A stretch of 64,000 nucleotides of DNA, taken from contig JADJPO010000001.1 in the NCBI GenBank assembly GCA_016713225.1, positions 806,001-870,000 on the forward strand, in the 5' to 3' direction. Origin of the DNA: Kineosporiaceae bacterium. Its GTDB lineage: Bacteria; Actinomycetota; Actinomycetes; Actinomycetales; Kineosporiaceae. Position 1 is the first letter of the stretch; every line of letters begins with the position of its first letter. Positions 24,779 to 34,355 of this stretch are shown one piece after another. Under the pieces are notes generated by a model. That model saw nothing but the letters and a program-made list of their open reading frames with translations. It was not told the DNA's origin and ran no database searches. Position numbers and translations under genes: made by a program.

Positions 24779-26953
24779 TCAGAGCACGTAGAGCATCTCC
24801 TGATAGGTGGGCAGCGGCCAGAGGTCGTCGGCCACCAGGGTCTCGATGGCGTCCGATGCGGCGCGTACGGCAGTCATGGCCGGGAGCAGGACCTCCTTGG
24901 CATGGGTGGCCTCCTCCAACGGGCTCGACCCGCTGTCGTCGGCGAGCGCACTGCGCAGGGTGGCCAGCGCCGTCCGGAGCTCGCCCAGCGGGACGGAGAT
25001 CGCCTCGAGTGAGGACGGATCCCCCTCGAAACCGGCCGACTTGAGCGCGCCCAGGTTGGTCGCGAGCTCGGTCTGGTACCGGATCGCCGCCGGCAGCACC
25101 AGGGTGGCACCGACCTCCATGCTCAGGCGCGCCTCGACCCCGACGCTGAGGGCGTATTGCTCGAGACCGATCTCGTAGCGGCTGTGCATCTCGCGATGAC
25201 TGAACACGCCGTAGGTCTCGAACAGGGCCATCGAGGGCTCGGAGATGAGCTCCGGCAACGCATCCAGCGTGGTGCGGAGGTTGGGTAGCCCGCGTTCCTG
25301 CGCCTCGACCTGCCATTCGTCGGAGTAGCCGTTTCCGTTGAACACCGCTGCACCGTGGGTCGTGATGACCTCGGTCAGCAGGTTCTGGACGGCGGTGTTG
25401 AACTCGGTGCCCGCCGCGACGGCCGCCTCGAGCTGGGTGGCCATGTAGTCCAGCGCCTCGGCCATGATCGTGTTGATGGTCGTCATCGGCCCGGCCACGG
25501 ACTGTCCCGAACCGGGAGCCCGGAACTCGAACCTGTTGCCGGTGAAGGCGAACGGGCTGGTGCGGTTGCGATCGCCCGGGTCGGTCGGCAGCACCGGCAG
25601 GGTGTCGACGCCGATCATCAGCGTGCCCTTGTCCTTGGACGAGGTGGCCGCACCCTTGGCGATCTGCTCGAACACGTCGGCGAGCTGATCGCCGAGGAAG
25701 ATCGAGATGATGGCCGGCGGTGCCTCGTTCGCGCCGAGGCGATGGTCGTTGCTGGCCGAGGCGACCGAGGCCCGCAACAGGCCGCCGTAGCGGTGCACGG
25801 CCCGGATCACCGCAGCGCAGAACACGAGGAACTGGGCGTTGTCGTGCGGGTTGTCGCCCGGCAGCAGCAGGTTTCCCTGAGCGGAGTTGCCCAGGGAGAA
25901 GTTGACGTGCTTGCCCGATCCGTTGACGCCGGCGAACGGCTTCTCGTGGAACAGGCACTCCATGCCGTGCTTGCGGGCGATCGTCTTGAAGGTGGTCATG
26001 AGCAGCTGCTGGTGGTCTGCCGCGACGTTGGCACGCTCGAACATCGGCGCGATCTCGAACTGGCCGGGTGCGACCTCGTTGTGTCGGGTCTTGGCCGGGA
26101 TGCCGAGCTTGAACAGCTCGCGCTCGGTGTCCATCATGAACCCGAGCACCCGCTCCGGAATGGCTCCGAAGTAGTGGTCGTCGAACTCCTGGCCCTTGGG
26201 CGGCTTGGTGCCGAACAGGGTTCGGCCGGCGTTGAGCAGATCCGGTCGGGCGAGGAAGAAGTGCCGGTCGACCAGGAAGTACTCCTGCTCGGCGCCGCAG
26301 AACGACACGACGCGATCGGGTTCGTGGCCGAACAGCCGCAGGATGCGCTCGGCGTGAACCGACATCGCTTGCTGTGCCCGCAGCAGTGGGGTCTTGTGGT
26401 CCAGCGCGTCACCGGTCATGGAGACGAACACGGTGGGGATGCAGAGCGTGTTGCCGTTCGGGTTCTCCAGCACGTACGCGGGGCTGGTGACGTCCCACCC
26501 GGTGTATCCGCGGGCCTCGAACGTGTTGCGCAGCCCGCCGCTGGGGAAGCTCGACGCGTCCGGCTCACCCTGAATCAGGGTCTTGCCGGCGAACTCGGCC
26601 AGCGCCGACCCGTCGCCCACCGGCTCCAGGAAGCTGTCGTGCTTCTCAGCCGTCAGACCGGTCAGCGGGTAGAACACGTGCGCGTAGTGGGTGGCGCCCT
26701 TCTCGAGTGCCCAGTCCTTCATCGCCGAGGCAACGGCATCCGCCACCAGCGGGTCGAGCGGCGCGGAGTTCTCGATCGTCGCCATCACCGACTTGAAGAC
26801 CACCTTGGGCAGCCGCTTCTGCATCACCGCGCGGCTGAACACGTTCTCGCCGAAGATCTCTCCGGGAGCCTCGCCAGGCTCGAAGCTGACTGCCGGCGGC
26901 ACGTAGGCCTCGACGTCCCTGATGGCCTGCAGACGAACGTTGTTGCCGCTCAT
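24779..26953 (-). CDS. glnN: Type III glutamine synthetase
   Basis: A 724-residue enzyme of the GSIII class, which joins ammonia to glutamate using ATP and is much larger than the GSI of most actinobacteria (about 470). Family features include the N-terminal GENVFSRAVMQKRLPKVVFK, YAHVFYPLTGLTAEKHDSFL, FCGAEQEYFLVDRHFF, TRHNEVAPGQFEIAPMFE, and NGSGKHVNFSLGNSAQGNLL. SASNDHRLGANEAPPAI holds the conserved GANEAP. The ATG at 26953 has GAGGAG 5 bases upstream. GSIII is typical of Bacteroides and cyanobacteria and patchy elsewhere, so horizontal origin is possible; composition here matches neighbours. It stands alone between terminators. Confidence 0.93.
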   Translation of the reverse strand: MSGNNVRLQAIRDVEAYVPPAVSFEPGEAPGEIFGENVFSRAVMQKRLPKVVFKSVMATIENSAPLDPLVADAVASAMKDWALEKGATHYAHVFYPLTGLTAEKHDSFLEPVGDGSALAEFAGKTLIQGEPDASSFPSGGLRNTFEARGYTGWDVTSPAYVLENPNGNTLCIPTVFVSMTGDALDHKTPLLRAQQAMSVHAERILRLFGHEPDRVVSFCGAEQEYFLVDRHFFLARPDLLNAGRTLFGTKPPKGQEFDDHYFGAIPERVLGFMMDTERELFKLGIPAKTRHNEVAPGQFEIAPMFERANVAADHQQLLMTTFKTIARKHGMECLFHEKPFAGVNGSGKHVNFSLGNSAQGNLLLPGDNPHDNAQFLVFCAAVIRAVHRYGGLLRASVASASNDHRLGANEAPPAIISIFLGDQLADVFEQIAKGAATSSKDKGTLMIGVDTLPVLPTDPGDRNRTSPFAFTGNRFEFRAPGSGQSVAGPMTTINTIMAEALDYMATQLEAAVAAGTEFNTAVQNLLTEVITTHGAAVFNGNGYSDEWQVEAQERGLPNLRTTLDALPELISEPSMALFETYGVFSHREMHSRYEIGLEQYALSVGVEARLSMEVGATLVLPAAIRYQTELATNLGALKSAGFEGDPSSLEAISVPLGELRTALATLRSALADDSGSSPLEEATHAKEVLLPAMTAVRAASDAIETLVADDLWPLPTYQEMLYVL

Positions 26954-27147
26954 GGGCACTCCTCACGCGGCCGGTCCGCGTTCTGTGCGCGCGCCACCGG
27001 CCCTCGAACATCACGGTCTCGTGAAGCCTAGGAACCCCGATCGCGCGTCACGTTTCGCGCGTGTGAACGCAGAGGTATGTGAGCAGGGCGACACCGTGGT
27101 CAGCGCTCCGCTCCCGCGGCCAGGGGAGCGGAGCGCACGTCGAGGGC

Positions 27148-29670
27148 CTACAGGACGGGCTGGGCGTGCCAGATGCGATCGAGGTAGTCCCGCATGGAGC
27201 GGTCGGAGGAGAAGAACCCGCACCGGGCGACGTTGAGGATGGCCGAGCGGCTCCAGGCCTCTTGGTCGCCATAGGCTTCGTCGACCACCCCCTGGGCATC
27301 CAGGTAGGCGCGGTAGTCGGCCAGGGCCATGAACCGGTCCTCGTGCAACAGGTTCGAGACCAGCGGCTCGAAGGCGCTGCGGTCGCCGTCCGAGAACGCC
27401 CCCGACGAGATCAGGTCGATCGCTCGCTTCAGGTCGTCGTCCTTCTCGTAGAAGCTGCTGGGCACGTAGCCGGACTCGCCCAGTGCGGCGACCTCGGGCT
27501 CGAGCATGCCGAACAGGAAGAAGTTGTCGTCACCCACCAACTGGCGGATCTCGACGTTCGCCCCGTCGTCGGTGCCGATGGTCAGGGCGCCGTTCAGGGC
27601 GAACTTCATGTTGCCGGTGCCGGAGGCCTCCTTACCGGCCAGCGAGATCTGTTCGGACAGGTCGGCTGCCGGGATCAGGGTCTCGGCCAGGGTGACGTTG
27701 TAGTTGGCCGGGAACACCACCTGCAGCACGCCCTTGACGGCCGGGTCCGCGTTGACCACCGAGGCGACGGAGTTGATCAGATAGATGGTCTCCTTGGCCA
27801 TGCGGTAACCCGGGGCGGCCTTGGCGCCGAACACGAAGGTACGCGGGTTCACGTCGGTCGGATCGACGCGTCCGGAGACGATCCGCTCGTAGAGCGTGAC
27901 GATGTGCAGCAGCTTGAGTGACTGTCGCTTGTACTCGTGCAGCCGTTTCACCATGACGTCGAGCATGTGACCGTTGGACAGGTCGTAACCGTCACGTCGC
28001 TTCAGCAGGTCGAAGAGTCTGGTCTTGTTGGCGAGCTTGACCTCGCGGAACCGGGCGCGGAACTCGGCGTCGTCGGCCAGCGGCTCGAGGCCACGCAGCT
28101 GCTCGAGGTCGGTGATCCACCCGTCGCCGATGGCCTCGGTGATCAGCTCGGACAGTCTTGGATTGCTCTGGCGCAGGAACCGGCGCGGGGTGACGCCGTT
28201 GGTGACGTTGATGAACTTGTCGGGCCACAGCTCGGAGAAGTCCGGCAACACCTTGTCGCGCAACAGTTCCGAGTGCAGGGCTGCCACGCCGTTGACCTTC
28301 GTTGCGGCGACCGTGGCCAGGTGGGCCATGCGGACGCCCCGCTCGGGGTAGTCGGAGATGATGGACATCCGGCGGACCCGCATCTCATCGCCCGGGAACG
28401 CTGCGCGCACCTCGGCCAGGAACTCCTCGTTGATCCGATCGATGATCTCGAGGTGACGCGGCAGCAGCCGTCCGAGCAGCTCGACGGGCCACACTTCCAG
28501 GGCCTCGGGCAGCAGGGTGTGGCAGGTGTAGGCGAAGCACTGCTGGGTGATCTGCCAGGCGTCGGCCCAGGCCAGCTTCTTGACGTCCACGAGCAGCCGC
28601 ATCAGCTCGGGGACGGCGATCACCGGGTGAGTGTCGTTGAGCTGGAAGATGATCCGCTCGGGCAGCTTGGTCATGTCGAATCCGTCGTGCAGGATCTCGA
28701 ACACGAAGTCGGCCAGCGAGCAGGCCACGAAGAAGTACTGCTGCTGCAGTCGCAACTCCTTGCCCTGTGGGGTGGAGTCCTCCGGGTAGAGCACCTTGGA
28801 GATGTTCTCGGCGAACGTCTGCGCGCGCACCGCGTCGGCGTAGTCGCCGGAGTTGAAGATCTCGAGGTCGAAGGCCTTGGTGGCGCGGGCGCTCCACAGC
28901 CGCAGCGTGTTGACCCGGCCGTTCTGGTAGCCCGGCACCATGTAGTTGTAGGGCACGCCGACGACGTTCCAGTCCGGCACCCAGCGGGTGCGCTCCTCGC
29001 CGTCGGTGTCGACGTACGTCTCGGTCCGACCGGCGAAGTTGACCAACTGGGAGGACTCTGGGTGCGGGAACTCCCACGGGCCACCCAGGGTGAGCCAGGT
29101 GTCCGGCTGCTCGACCTGGCGTCCGTCGACGAAGGTCTGCCGGAAGATGCCGTACTCGTAGCGGATGCCGTAGCCGATGCAGGGCACGCTCATGGTGGCC
29201 AGGGAGTCGATGAAGCAGGCGGCGAGTCGGCCCAGGCCTCCGTTGCCGAGCCCGGGCTCCACCTCTTGGTCACGGAGCGTGTCCAGGCTCAGGCCACACT
29301 GGGCCAGACCCTCGCGGACGACGTCCACCAGGTCGGTGGCCAACAGTGCGTTGTCGAGCTGGCGCCCCAGCAGGTACTCGGCCGACAGGTACCCGACCGA
29401 TTTGACCGGGTTCTTGCGCTGCTGGGCCAAGGCCTCCAGCCAGCGCGCCATCAGGAAGTGCCGCACCGTCCGCGAGAGGGCCAGGTGCTGGTCGTTGACC
29501 GAGGCACGGGCCAGCGAGACACCCTGACCGAAGTTCAACTCACGCAAGAACGCGTCCACGAAGCCGTCGACATCGGGTGTCGGCGGCTGGACTGGCGCTA
29601 TCGCCTTCGCATGGGTCGGGACCACGCGCGGGCCCTTCACAGGATCAATGACGTAATCGTTATCAGCCAC
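27148..29670 (-). CDS. glgP: Glycogen/maltodextrin phosphorylase
   Basis: An 840-residue GT35 phosphorylase that releases glucose-1-phosphate from alpha-1,4-glucans. N-terminal signatures are SVGYLSAEYLLGRQLDNALL and LGNGGLGRLAACFIDSLAT, with YGIRYEYGIFRQ. The PLP site is EASGTGNMKFALNGALTIGT (Lys in GNMK). Length matches bacterial GlgP of the maltodextrin type with MKRLHEYKRQSL-like KRLHEYKRQSLKLLHIVT. The GTG at 29670 is taken because it starts the normal N-terminus; the frame extends further upstream without homology. It is followed on the same strand, after about 195 bases, by glnN; co-transcription is uncertain. Confidence 0.95.
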   Translation of the reverse strand: MADNDYVIDPVKGPRVVPTHAKAIAPVQPPTPDVDGFVDAFLRELNFGQGVSLARASVNDQHLALSRTVRHFLMARWLEALAQQRKNPVKSVGYLSAEYLLGRQLDNALLATDLVDVVREGLAQCGLSLDTLRDQEVEPGLGNGGLGRLAACFIDSLATMSVPCIGYGIRYEYGIFRQTFVDGRQVEQPDTWLTLGGPWEFPHPESSQLVNFAGRTETYVDTDGEERTRWVPDWNVVGVPYNYMVPGYQNGRVNTLRLWSARATKAFDLEIFNSGDYADAVRAQTFAENISKVLYPEDSTPQGKELRLQQQYFFVACSLADFVFEILHDGFDMTKLPERIIFQLNDTHPVIAVPELMRLLVDVKKLAWADAWQITQQCFAYTCHTLLPEALEVWPVELLGRLLPRHLEIIDRINEEFLAEVRAAFPGDEMRVRRMSIISDYPERGVRMAHLATVAATKVNGVAALHSELLRDKVLPDFSELWPDKFINVTNGVTPRRFLRQSNPRLSELITEAIGDGWITDLEQLRGLEPLADDAEFRARFREVKLANKTRLFDLLKRRDGYDLSNGHMLDVMVKRLHEYKRQSLKLLHIVTLYERIVSGRVDPTDVNPRTFVFGAKAAPGYRMAKETIYLINSVASVVNADPAVKGVLQVVFPANYNVTLAETLIPAADLSEQISLAGKEASGTGNMKFALNGALTIGTDDGANVEIRQLVGDDNFFLFGMLEPEVAALGESGYVPSSFYEKDDDLKRAIDLISSGAFSDGDRSAFEPLVSNLLHEDRFMALADYRAYLDAQGVVDEAYGDQEAWSRSAILNVARCGFFSSDRSMRDYLDRIWHAQPVL

Positions 29671-29901
29671 CGCGCTACCGTAGCGGCCGTTTGTTAACTG
29701 CAGATCAGCCGACCTCGGATCGGCTCGTCGGGCGGGGCGCCGCGGAGGCGAACGGCTCCAGGCCGACGTAGTCGCCGTGGATCGCCGACAGGGGAAGGTT
29801 GTTGTGTCAGCGGCGTGACAGACGTCGTCCGGCATCCGGGACACGCTCGGGGCAACAACTCAGAGCGCCCCATCCGGGGCAGCCAGACCCTGGAGGACCT
29901 C

Positions 29902-30417
29902 ATGAACAGCACCAGCAGCGCTGCAACTGTCGCCGGTCGCCCGCTCTCCACTCGGCGCACACTCGCCCGCCGAGTGCTGGCCCCACTGGCCCTGATGGTT
30001 GCCCTGGTCGCCTCGGTCGTCGGGGTGGCGACCCCGGCGCAGGCGGCGGGCTCCGTCTACGAGGGCACCTACTCCCTCAACAGCTACTACGGCTGGGCCA
30101 GCGGTTGGGGCTACATCAGCTCCGACGCTCGCCACTTCCAGATCGCCGGCTACTCCCGCGACGTCCGCAGCGACAGCTTCTGCGCGGTATCGCAGACCCG
30201 GGCACTGTTCAACGGGATCGATGTCACCAGGTGGTACAAGGGCGCCGCGTCCTGCTCGACGACCATCAACACCTACGGCCAATCGCCCTGGGTGACCACC
30301 TCCAGCCAGGTCAACCAGATCCAGGTCCGTACCTGCCAGGCCGACCGCAACGGGAACGTGGTCGGCACGTGCTCGGCCCCGGTCTACGTGACGAACTGGC
30401 GCACCCTGCCCGTCTGA
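29902..30417 (+). CDS. Secreted protein of unknown function
   Basis: A 171-residue exported protein. Residues 1-48 are a Sec-type signal: Arg-rich start (STRRTLARR), hydrophobic core VLAPLALMVALVASVVGVA, and probable cleavage after ATPAQAA. The mature 120 residues are rich in Tyr, Ser, Trp and Asn (YSLNSYYGWASGWGYISS) with three or four Cys (SFCAVSQTR, AASCSTTI, VRTCQAD, GTCSAPV), which suggests two disulfides in a small beta-rich fold. I do not recognise the family. GGAGG precedes the ATG. A clear terminator follows at 30466, so it is monocistronic. Confidence 0.75.
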   Translation: MNSTSSAATVAGRPLSTRRTLARRVLAPLALMVALVASVVGVATPAQAAGSVYEGTYSLNSYYGWASGWGYISSDARHFQIAGYSRDVRSDSFCAVSQTRALFNGIDVTRWYKGAASCSTTINTYGQSPWVTTSSQVNQIQVRTCQADRNGNVVGTCSAPVYVTNWRTLPV

Positions 30418-30465
30418 GCGATCAGCACCACCTGACGCTCCGGTCAGGCTGCTTGCCTCACTACC

Positions 30466-30503
30466 CGATGCTCCCCGCACCGAGTCCGGTGCGGGGAGCA
30501 TCG
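30466..30503 (+). terminator. Terminator after the secreted-protein gene
   Basis: Perfect hairpin with arms CGATGCTCCCCGCACCG and its complement (CGGTGCGGGGAGCATCG region) around a 4-5 base loop, about 50 bases after the stop codon. Confidence 0.8.
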
Positions 30504-30664
30504 GTCTGGTGGACCCGGGTCGTCTCCTCCGGTCTGCCGAGTGCCGTCGGTAGCGACAGCCGCGATGGCTGAGAGCGCGGCAGCCAGGTCGGTGGGGCCG
30601 ACCCCCGATCGGATTCACCCGCCCGGACGCTGTGCGCCGGGCCGGCGGCGGCCGATGGAGTGAT

Positions 30665-32473
30665 GTGAGCATCGGTGGTACCCCCGAGCCGCCTCGCGCT
30701 GCGGCCGGGGGGAGCCGGCTGCCGGTGCGGTACCTGGTCCTGCTCGGGATCGGCGTCGCAGCGGTCGCCGTCGTCGGGAGCAGCGCCTTCGCGGCTGTCT
30801 CGTCGATCCGGGCCGGTCAGAAGGCTCTGACGGCCGCCGACGCGATCGCGATCCGCCACCAGGATGCGGACACCGGCGTCCACGCCGTGTACGCCCACGC
30901 CCTGATGGCGGTGGACAGCGGCGGTTCGGCCGCCGACGACATCGTGACCGAGCTCCGGGAGCATGCCGACCGCGTGCACAACGACCTGACCGCCAACCGG
31001 CAGGCTGCGGCCATCGCCCTGCCGTCGGGATCCGGGCTTCCGGCAGGGTTGGACCGGCTCGTGAAGCAGACCGACGCCTTCATGGCCGACGCCACCCGGT
31101 TGGCGCAGCTGGCACGCCGGCAGCCGCAGGCGGCCCGCACGGAACTGGCTGAGCTCGGCGCCTCCTTCGAAGGCGTCGATCAGGGCTTCAGCACCACCGC
31201 GGACGATCTGGCCACGGCGGTGGCGGCAACGCAGGTCGACGCCGACCGACGGCTGCGACAGGCCATTGTGATCATCATCTCCGCAGCAGGCGGGGCGATC
31301 GCGCTCCTGACGGTGCTCGGGGGCCTGGTGTTCCGGGTTGATCACCGACTCGCTCTGGCGGCGAGACGCGAGGCCGGGCTGCACCAGTTCGCCACCGAGC
31401 TGCACGCTGCCTTCGAAATGGTGGACACCGAACCCGACGCGTACCAGGCGTCCGCAGAAGCCCTCGCCCTGGTCGGGCGGTGCTCCGAACTCAAGCTCGC
31501 CGACTCCTCACGATCCGCGATGTCCACCGTCGCGGCCACCCCCGGCAAGGCCCCGGACTGCGCCATCAGGTCGCCGTGGGACTGCGTGGCCGTCCGACGC
31601 GGCCAGCGGATGGTGTATCCGGACGGCGAGGCCCTGGGGGCGTGCAGGAAGCTGCGCGGCCGGGAGTCCGGGCCGGTCTCGTCCATCTGCATTCCCGTGG
31701 CCTTCATGGGCCGTGCCCTCGGAGTGCTGCACAGCACCGGGCCGGCCGGCGACTCTCCCGACCACGGTGTGATCGAGCGGCTGACAACGATCGCGGACCA
31801 GACCGGTCAGCGGATCGGCACCATCCGGGCGTTCAGCCGCAGCGAGTTACGGGCCAGTACGGACGGGTTGACGGGCCTGCTGAACCGCCGCGCGGTGGAG
31901 GAGCACATCCGGGGTGCAATCGCCCAATGTCCTGGCGAGTCCTATGCCGTCGCCATGGCTGATCTGGACCACTTCAAACACCTGAACGACGTGTACGGAC
32001 ACGACGCAGGAGACCAGGCGCTACGGCAGTTCGCCACCACCTTGCAGCAGACCATCCGGGCCCAGGACATCGCCGGCCGCTACGGGGGCGAGGAGTTCGT
32101 CGTCTTCTTCCCCCATGCCACGCCCGCCGAGGCCGCCCAGATCCTGGATCGGCTCCGGGCCGACCTCGCGAACACCACCGCTCGCGGCGCCTCGGCACCG
32201 GTCACCGCCAGCTTCGGAACTGCCGGCAGCACCGAACGGAGCGGTTTCCTGGACGTCCTGAACCTGGCCGACACCAGGCTGCGCCGCGCCAAGCAACTCG
32301 GCCGCGACCGCACCGTCTTCTCGGACGACGAGGGCGCCCTGACCGACGCCACGAGCGTGACCCCCGACTCCACGGCCCCGGCGAGTGCCGTTCCGGCGCC
32401 CAGGGAACGGGCAGAGCCTCAGAACTCCCGGCGGCGCTCGGATGAACCCCCCCTCGACCTGGCGGGGCAGTAG
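30665..32473 (+). CDS. Membrane-bound diguanylate cyclase (GGDEF)
   Basis: A 602-residue c-di-GMP synthase. A membrane helix at about 22-45 (VRYLVLLGIGVAAVAVVGSS), an extracytoplasmic helical sensor of about 150 residues, a second helix at about 200-225 (AIVIIISAAGGAIALLTVLG), then a GAF-like region (CVAVRRGQRMVYPDGEAL, SSICIPVAFMGRALGVLHS). The GGDEF domain starts DGLTGLLNRRAVEEHI and has the intact signature YGGEEFVVF with MADLDHFKHLNDVYGHDAGD. No inhibitory RxxD is obvious. A Pro/Ser-rich tail of about 50 residues ends the protein. GTG at 30665 is favoured by GGAG 4 bases upstream; an earlier start at 30632 is possible. Confidence 0.9.
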   Translation: MSIGGTPEPPRAAAGGSRLPVRYLVLLGIGVAAVAVVGSSAFAAVSSIRAGQKALTAADAIAIRHQDADTGVHAVYAHALMAVDSGGSAADDIVTELREHADRVHNDLTANRQAAAIALPSGSGLPAGLDRLVKQTDAFMADATRLAQLARRQPQAARTELAELGASFEGVDQGFSTTADDLATAVAATQVDADRRLRQAIVIIISAAGGAIALLTVLGGLVFRVDHRLALAARREAGLHQFATELHAAFEMVDTEPDAYQASAEALALVGRCSELKLADSSRSAMSTVAATPGKAPDCAIRSPWDCVAVRRGQRMVYPDGEALGACRKLRGRESGPVSSICIPVAFMGRALGVLHSTGPAGDSPDHGVIERLTTIADQTGQRIGTIRAFSRSELRASTDGLTGLLNRRAVEEHIRGAIAQCPGESYAVAMADLDHFKHLNDVYGHDAGDQALRQFATTLQQTIRAQDIAGRYGGEEFVVFFPHATPAEAAQILDRLRADLANTTARGASAPVTASFGTAGSTERSGFLDVLNLADTRLRRAKQLGRDRTVFSDDEGALTDATSVTPDSTAPASAVPAPRERAEPQNSRRRSDEPPLDLAGQ

Positions 32474-32720
32474 CCCCCTGCGTCATCAGACTCGAGAGCA
32501 CCGTCTTCGCCAGGGATGAGGGTGAACCCCGACCTTCCGATCTTCACGAAGACGACATCGGGCGGACGGCAAGACGCTGACCTGCTGCGATGCGCCCCCT
32601 GAGGTTGTTCGCCGATTCTGGCGTGCAGCGGGAGTTCGAGAGGAACATCGGCGGCCACGGGTCCCCGCTGGGGTGATGAAGCGTTAACCGTGCACTGGAC
32701 GTACTGCGCAGGAGGCAGTG

Positions 32721-33734
32721 ATGGTGCGACGACGGACCACAGCGGCCACCTTGGCGGCCGCCGTGCTGCTGACCGTGCTTGGTTGTTCGGGTGGACAGCC
32801 ATCGGGGGGCGGCACGGCGAGCAGCGGCTCCGCCGGGGTGGCTGCCCCGAGCCGGACCGGGTCGGCCAGCAGTTCGGGGCCGCAGCAGCACCGGATCGGG
32901 GACACCCTCGCCGAGATCCAGCTGCCCGGTCACCCGGTCTACCTTGTCACCGGCTTCGGGTCGCTGTGGGTCTCCGTGGGTCAGGACACCGGCGGGCTGC
33001 TGGTCCGGATCGACCCGGCAACCGACAAGATCATCACGTCGATCCCGATCGGGAGCGACCCGGCCGGGGTCGTCGTCGCCGCCGGGTCGATCTGGGTGGC
33101 CAGTTACGACGACGGCACACTGACCCGGGTGGACCCGGCCAAGAACGCCGTCCTCGCCACGATCCCGGTCGGTTCGGGACCCTGGGAGGTGGCCGTCGAC
33201 GCCGGGATGATCTGGGTCCGCAACTCCGACGCCACCCTCACCCGGGTCGATCCGGTCGCCGGTCGACGGGTCCAGGTGGTCGAGGTCGGTGAGGCGCATG
33301 GCCAGGTGAACGCCGGCTACGGGTCGGTCTGGACCGTCGTCAAGGATGGGCTGGCCCGCCTGGACTCGGCCACGGGGCGGAGGCTCGCCACGGTCCCGAT
33401 CCCGGGGTGCTGCCGGGGCGACATGCTGGTCACCCCCGACCTGGTCTGGGCTGCCGACCCGGAGCACTCGACCATTCATGCGGTCGACCCGGCCACGAAC
33501 CGCGTCGTCCGGCAGGTCTCCACGACCGAGGCCGGCGGCCTCGCCCTGACCCATGGCGCCCTGTGGGTCACGCACGGAGATTCCGGGTTGGTGACCTGGC
33601 ACTCCCCGCAGGATGGGCGCACGCTGGGGAGTGCGCAGCTGCGCGGCTGGATCGCCGAGTTGCTCGTCACCGACGACTCGGTCTGGGTCTCGGGCCCCGG
33701 CGCGTCGACGCTGTCGCGGCTCGCGACCAGGTGA
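32721..33734 (+). CDS. Lipoprotein with YVTN-type beta-propeller
   Basis: A 337-residue exported lipoprotein. A signal peptide ends in the lipobox VLGC (Cys22), followed by a Ser/Gly-rich spacer of about 35 residues. The rest is a beta-propeller of repeated units of about 40 residues, each carrying a W-V pair and a DP motif: GSLWVSVGQDTGGLLVRIDP, GSIWVASYDDGTLTRVDP, GMIWVRNSDATLTRVDP and so on. AGGAGG stands 5 bases before the ATG at 32721. The sigma factor gene begins 21 bases downstream, so this lipoprotein may sense or report an envelope signal for it. Confidence 0.82.
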   Translation: MVRRRTTAATLAAAVLLTVLGCSGGQPSGGGTASSGSAGVAAPSRTGSASSSGPQQHRIGDTLAEIQLPGHPVYLVTGFGSLWVSVGQDTGGLLVRIDPATDKIITSIPIGSDPAGVVVAAGSIWVASYDDGTLTRVDPAKNAVLATIPVGSGPWEVAVDAGMIWVRNSDATLTRVDPVAGRRVQVVEVGEAHGQVNAGYGSVWTVVKDGLARLDSATGRRLATVPIPGCCRGDMLVTPDLVWAADPEHSTIHAVDPATNRVVRQVSTTEAGGLALTHGALWVTHGDSGLVTWHSPQDGRTLGSAQLRGWIAELLVTDDSVWVSGPGASTLSRLATR

Positions 33735-33755
33735 CCGCGGCTGGGGGAGGCGGAC

Positions 33756-34355
33756 GTGGCCACGATGGCAGGCACCCGGCCCGAGCCCGAGGGGCGCGGC
33801 GCAGGGCAGCCGGAGGTGAGGTTGCCGGCCGTCGATGTCACGCCGCGGCGCATGTACAGCGGCCTGGAGGACGCGTGCGCCGGGGAGTACCCACGGCTGG
33901 TGCGGTTGCTCACGCTGTACTGCGGAGACCGGGAGACCGCCCTCGACCTCGCCCAGGAGACCCTGGCCCGCGGCTGCGTGCACTGGGGCCGGCTGAGTCG
34001 GATGGAGCAGCAGAGTGCCTGGTTCACCCGGGTCGCGCTCAACCTGGCCAACTCCCGCTGGCGTCGGCTGCTCGTGGAGCGGCGGTCCACGGCGGTGCTC
34101 GCCGAGCGGCAGCGTCTGCCCGCCACGCCGGACCTCGTGGATGCGCTCGTCGTCCGCGCCGCACTGTCGTACCTGACCCCGCGGCAGCGGGCGGCCGTGG
34201 TGCTGCGGTTCTTCGACGATCTCGACCTGGCGTCCACCGCGGCGGTGATGCGCTGCAGCCAGGGCACCGTGAAGAAGCTCACCGCGCGCGGCCTGGCCGT
34301 GCTGCGCGCCGCGCTCAGTATCGAGTTCGACGCATCGGGGGGCCGCGATGACTGA
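33756..34355 (+). CDS. SigE-family (ECF-like) RNA polymerase sigma factor
   Basis: A 199-residue sigma-70-family factor. Region 2 is visible as ACAGEYPRLVRLLTLYCGDR with ALDLAQETLARGCVHWGR, and region 4 as YLTPRQRAAVVLRFFDDLDL with a helix-turn-helix STAAVMRCSQGTVKKLTARG. The length and spacing match the SigE-type ECF group (ECF41/ECF-like 'SigE family' of actinobacteria). A GGGGGAGG ribosome site precedes the GTG. Its stop overlaps the following membrane protein by 8 bases; that protein takes the position expected of an anti-sigma factor. Confidence 0.88.
   Translation: MATMAGTRPEPEGRGAGQPEVRLPAVDVTPRRMYSGLEDACAGEYPRLVRLLTLYCGDRETALDLAQETLARGCVHWGRLSRMEQQSAWFTRVALNLANSRWRRLLVERRSTAVLAERQRLPATPDLVDALVVRAALSYLTPRQRAAVVLRFFDDLDLASTAAVMRCSQGTVKKLTARGLAVLRAALSIEFDASGGRDD

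Noticed and set aside
27148..29844. Longer glycogen phosphorylase with 58 more N-terminal residues
   Set aside because: The added residues are Arg-rich and unlike the family; the GTG at 29670 gives the normal start.
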